Part shown: piece after piece, positions 5,966 to 8,445 of the stretch
Layout: every line of letters begins with the position of its first letter
Numbering within the stretch: the stretch's first letter is position 1
Source: CAYXOX01 sp964466745
GTDB taxonomy: Bacteria; Pseudomonadota; Alphaproteobacteria; Rhodobacterales; Rhodobacteraceae
DNA length: 8,445 nt
Assembly (NCBI GenBank): GCA_964466745.1
Contig: CAYXOX010000133.1
Location: 1 to 8,445, forward strand
Reading direction: 5' to 3'
The notes under the pieces: generated by a model
Told to the model about the DNA's origin: nothing
Seen by the model: only the letters and a program-made list of their open reading frames with translations
Databases searched by the model: none
Translations under genes and position numbers: made by a program

Positions 5966-6120
5966 CCTCTTGCGGTGCGGCACCCGAGATTCCCGGTTGC
6001 TTGCGTCGCGGTTGCTTGCACCGAGCGCTCCCCCGCATGCCTGCCGAGCCGCCAGGCGGAGCACCCGTTCCCCCGGAGTGTCGCGAACGGCCGCGTCTGC
6101 CCCGCCATGGCGCAACGAGG
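5966..6120 (+). ncRNA. ssrS: Candidate 6S RNA
   Basis: The 238 bp between zapA and grxD have no convincing gene but fold like 6S RNA, which mimics an open promoter and binds housekeeping RNA polymerase. The closing stem pairs CTCTTGCG (5967-5974) with CGCAACGAG (6111-6119, one bulged C). It continues as GCGG-CA (5977-5982) with TG-CC-CCGC (6098-6105, CC bulged). A large open central region follows. Its 3' side can form a small hairpin, CCGTTC (6065-6070) with GAACGG (6085-6090). The apical arm pairs GCTCC (6027-6031) with GGAGC (6058-6062) and GCCTG (6039-6043) with CAGGC (6053-6057). Length of about 155 nt and position directly after zapA are typical of ssrS. I did this by hand without a covariance model. 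Ends are approximate and no promoter was identified. Confidence 0.68.
5994..6019 (+). repeat. Direct repeat inside the 6S RNA candidate
   Basis: CGGTTGCTTGC occurs at 5994-6004 and again, without change, at 6009-6019, separated by GTCG (15-bp period). It looks like a short tandem duplication and lies on the 5' side of the central open region of the predicted RNA. Confidence 0.8.
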
Positions 6121-6153
6121 CCGGCCGGCCCGGCTCGGCCGCCCGTCGGCGGG
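6119..6153. terminator. GC-rich palindromes between 6S candidate and grxD
   Basis: GGCCGGCCGGCC (6119-6130) is a perfect 12-bp palindrome. CCCG-TCGG-CGGG (6142-6153) is a short hairpin 3 nt beyond the grxD stop. They separate two converging transcripts (the 6S candidate on plus, grxD on minus) and could pause or end transcription. Neither has a U-tract, so the terminator role is tentative. Confidence 0.3.
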
Positions 6154-6156
6154 TCG

Positions 6157-6525
6157 TCAGGCGTTGTGCTCGCGGATCTTCTCGGCGGCGGCCTTGTCGT
6201 ATTCGATGCCGGCCTGCTCGAAGAGCGAGTCGAGCTCGCCCGAGAGTGTCATCTCCGTCACGATGTCGCAGCCGCCCACGAACTCGCCCTTCACGTAGAG
6301 CTGCGGGATGGTCGGCCAGTCTGAAAAATCCTTGATCCCCTGGCGGATGGCGTCGTCGGCAAGAACGTTGATATCCTTGAATTCCACGCCCATGTAGTTG
6401 AGCACACCGGCCACGCGCGACGAGAACCCGCACTGGGGCATCTCCTTGGTGCCCTTCATGAAAAGCACCACGTCGGCATTGTCCACGGTTTCGCGAATCC
6501 GGTCGGCTGTTGCGGCCTCGGTCAT
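6157..6525 (-). CDS. grxD: Monothiol glutaredoxin, Grx4/GrxD family
   Basis: A 122-residue CGFS-type glutaredoxin that binds a glutathione-ligated [2Fe-2S] cluster, passes it to client proteins and pairs with BolA proteins. Seen: F-M-K-G-T-K-E-M-P (22-30), active-site C-G-F-S (32-35), W-P-T-I-P-Q-L-Y-V-K-G (70-80, cis-Pro and glutathione site) and G-G-C-D-I (84-88). Length is normal for the single-domain family. The ATG at 6525 overlaps the stop of the 85-residue gene in the pattern ATGA, and its AAGGA (6534-6538) lies 8 nt upstream inside that gene. It is the last gene of a bolA/membrane protein/grxD operon. Confidence 0.96.
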   Translation of the reverse strand: MTEAATADRIRETVDNADVVLFMKGTKEMPQCGFSSRVAGVLNYMGVEFKDINVLADDAIRQGIKDFSDWPTIPQLYVKGEFVGGCDIVTEMTLSGELDSLFEQAGIEYDKAAAEKIREHNA

Positions 6526-6779
6526 TGTCTTGGTCCTTTTCGATTGCGCCCGGGCACGAAGGCACGGGCATAGGCTTGGGGGTCGCGCGGCACGCGGATC
6601 TTCGCGGAGTGCCCGCCGCCCATGCCGCCGGAATGGTAGTTCACCTCGATCTCGGTGTGGCCTTCGCCGGGCTCTACTCCCCGGGGGCGTCCCGCCTCGC
6701 GGCGCAGCGCCATGCCGGCGGACACGATCGTGACCGCGAGAATCGCGATCACCAGAAGGCTGATCACCACGATGTCCAC
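6522..6779 (-). CDS. Single-pass membrane protein of unknown function in the bolA-grxD operon, 85 residues
   Basis: Not a family I can name. Residues about 3-24 are a strongly hydrophobic helix (D-I-V-V-I-S-L-L-V-I-A-I-L-A-V-T-I-V) with no obvious cleavage site. Basic R-R-E-A-G-R follows, so the soluble tail is probably cytoplasmic. The tail (30-85) carries H-T-E-I-E-V-N-Y-H-S at 41-50 and a Gly-rich G-G-M-G-G-G-H-S, with three histidines in 18 residues. It ends with a basic stretch. The start is GTG 6779: a GGAG 7 nt upstream lies in the end of bolA, and a later ATG would remove the membrane helix. Only 4 nt separate it from the bolA stop, and it overlaps grxD by 4 nt. This suggests it is made in step with both. 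A role at the membrane in iron or Fe-S handling is inference; the histidines could bind metal but no known site is recognised. Confidence 0.85.
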   Translation of the reverse strand: MDIVVISLLVIAILAVTIVSAGMALRREAGRPRGVEPGEGHTEIEVNYHSGGMGGGHSAKIRVPRDPQAYARAFVPGRNRKGPRQ

Positions 6780-6783
6780 ACGC

Positions 6784-7020
6784 CTACTCCGGCGCCCGGG
6801 TCGTCAGGGCAAGGGCGTGAAGCTCGCCGTTGGCGCCATCCATCTTGCCCTTGAGCGCGGCGTAGACGGCGCGCTGTTGCTGGACGCGGTTCTTGCCGCG
6901 GAAGCTCTCGTCGATCACCTGGGCCGCGAAATGGGCCCCGTCGTCGCCCTCAACACTGATCTGCGCGTGGGGAAAGCTCTCGCGGAGCAAACGTTCGATC
7001 TCGGTCGCGGTGATTGGCAT
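6784..7020 (-). CDS. bolA: BolA/IbaG family iron-sulfur protein
   Basis: A 78-residue BolA-type protein with a class II KH-like fold; these proteins form [2Fe-2S]-bridged heterodimers with CGFS glutaredoxins in iron-sulfur trafficking and iron sensing. Seen: an N-terminal helix I-T-A-T-E-I-E-R-L-L, strand Q-I-S-V-E-G, and the family core F-R-G-K-N-R-V-Q-Q-Q-R-A-V-Y-A-A-L (40-56). The C-terminal E-L-H-A-L-A-L carries the conserved His68, which can ligate the cluster. Q-Q-Q-R rather than R-H-R places it nearer the short IbaG/BolA2 type than E. coli BolA. The start ATG 7020 is used because it begins the family domain. The longer in-frame extension to 7101 would begin upstream of the predicted promoter. 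AGGA lies 10 nt upstream. It is the first gene of the operon with grxD, its expected partner. Confidence 0.93.
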   Translation of the reverse strand: MPITATEIERLLRESFPHAQISVEGDDGAHFAAQVIDESFRGKNRVQQQRAVYAALKGKMDGANGELHALALTTRAPE

Positions 7021-7050
7021 GGATCCGTTTTCCTGACGCCTTCGCTCTGA

Positions 7051-7079
7051 AATGTAGAGGGGCAGCGGCGCGCGTGCAA
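7051..7079 (-). promoter_or_regulatory. Promoter of the bolA operon
   Basis: On the minus strand TTGCAC (7079-7074) and TACATT (7056-7051) are exactly 17 bp apart. This would start transcription about 25 nt before ATG 7020. It is one of the best promoter matches in the window. It lies in the 113-bp gap after purL and rules out the longer bolA start. I saw no clear iron- or redox-regulator box overlapping it. Confidence 0.65.
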
Positions 7080-7086
7080 GCCGGGC

Positions 7087-7107
7087 AGGGCCGCGGCGCA
7101 TGGCCCT
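7087..7107 (-). terminator. Possible purL 3' hairpin
   Basis: AGGGCC (7087-7092) and GGCCCT (7102-7107) can form a 6-bp stem with a 9-nt loop, 26 nt after the purL stop and upstream of the bolA promoter. There is no U-tract, so any termination would be weak or Rho-assisted. Confidence 0.3.
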
Positions 7108-7133
7108 CCCGATCCGTGCGCGGCGGCCGCCTG

Positions 7134-8445
<1,312 letters not shown>

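Noticed and set aside
6119..6130. GGCCGGCCGGCC as a site-specific recombination or methylation site
   Set aside because: It is a simple GC palindrome between convergent transcripts, with no integrase, duplicated flank or mobile gene nearby.
5869..6335. Plus-strand open frames across the zapA-grxD gap
   Set aside because: They overlap grxD in antisense and give Arg/Pro/Ala-rich translations without recognisable features. RNA structure explains the interval better.
7021..7101. N-terminally extended bolA start at 7101
   Set aside because: The extension covers the well-formed promoter and encodes an Arg/Pro-rich stretch unlike BolA proteins. ATG 7020 matches the family start.

Overview
The window looks like core chromosome of a high-GC alphaproteobacterium, most likely a member of the Rhodobacteraceae. 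The evidence is GC-rich, alpha-type protein sequences, a short DUF1127 protein ending in a typical I-A-R-K-A-V-Y-G motif, and gene neighbourhoods I recognise from that family: lrp divergent from cysG, tkt next to gap, purL before bolA and grxD, and a coiled-coil gene before zapA. I see no mobile element, CRISPR array, tRNA or rRNA, and nothing that amounts to a new defence or biosynthetic system.

Layout. 1-319 (-) is the 5' end of cysG (siroheme synthase). It is divergent from an Lrp/AsnC regulator (416-925, +) across a 96-bp gap holding two adjacent dyads. A stable hairpin separates lrp from a convergent 54-residue DUF1127 gene (995-1159, -) with its own promoter. Next on the minus strand come gap (1368-2334), an unannotated 47-residue membrane peptide (2440-2583) and tkt (2614-4680). 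The gap gene is broken: about 32 nt are missing just before the catalytic histidine, which shifts the frame. It keeps a good ribosome site, a textbook terminator and a LacI-type palindrome in its promoter region.

On the plus strand, a coiled-coil protein gene (5005-5520) overlaps zapA (5520-5918) by one base. Downstream of zapA is a 238-bp non-coding stretch with a structure and position that fit 6S RNA (about 5966-6120). An 11-bp sequence is directly repeated in its 5' half. The rest reads minus strand: purL (7134 to beyond the window end), then a promoter and a tightly coupled trio of bolA, an 85-residue single-pass membrane protein of unknown function, and the CGFS glutaredoxin grxD.

How the genes fit together. 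tkt and gap serve the pentose phosphate pathway and lower glycolysis or gluconeogenesis. BolA and Grx4 proteins form [2Fe-2S]-bridged complexes in iron-sulfur and iron homeostasis, so the membrane protein encoded between them is a candidate partner. ZapA supports FtsZ ring assembly, and its coiled-coil neighbour may act with it. cysG makes siroheme for sulfite or nitrite reductase, and the adjacent Lrp-type regulator is the obvious candidate to control it. The items most worth checking are the gap lesion, the 6S RNA candidate, the bolA/membrane protein/grxD operon, and the two short genes (DUF1127 and the 47-residue peptide).
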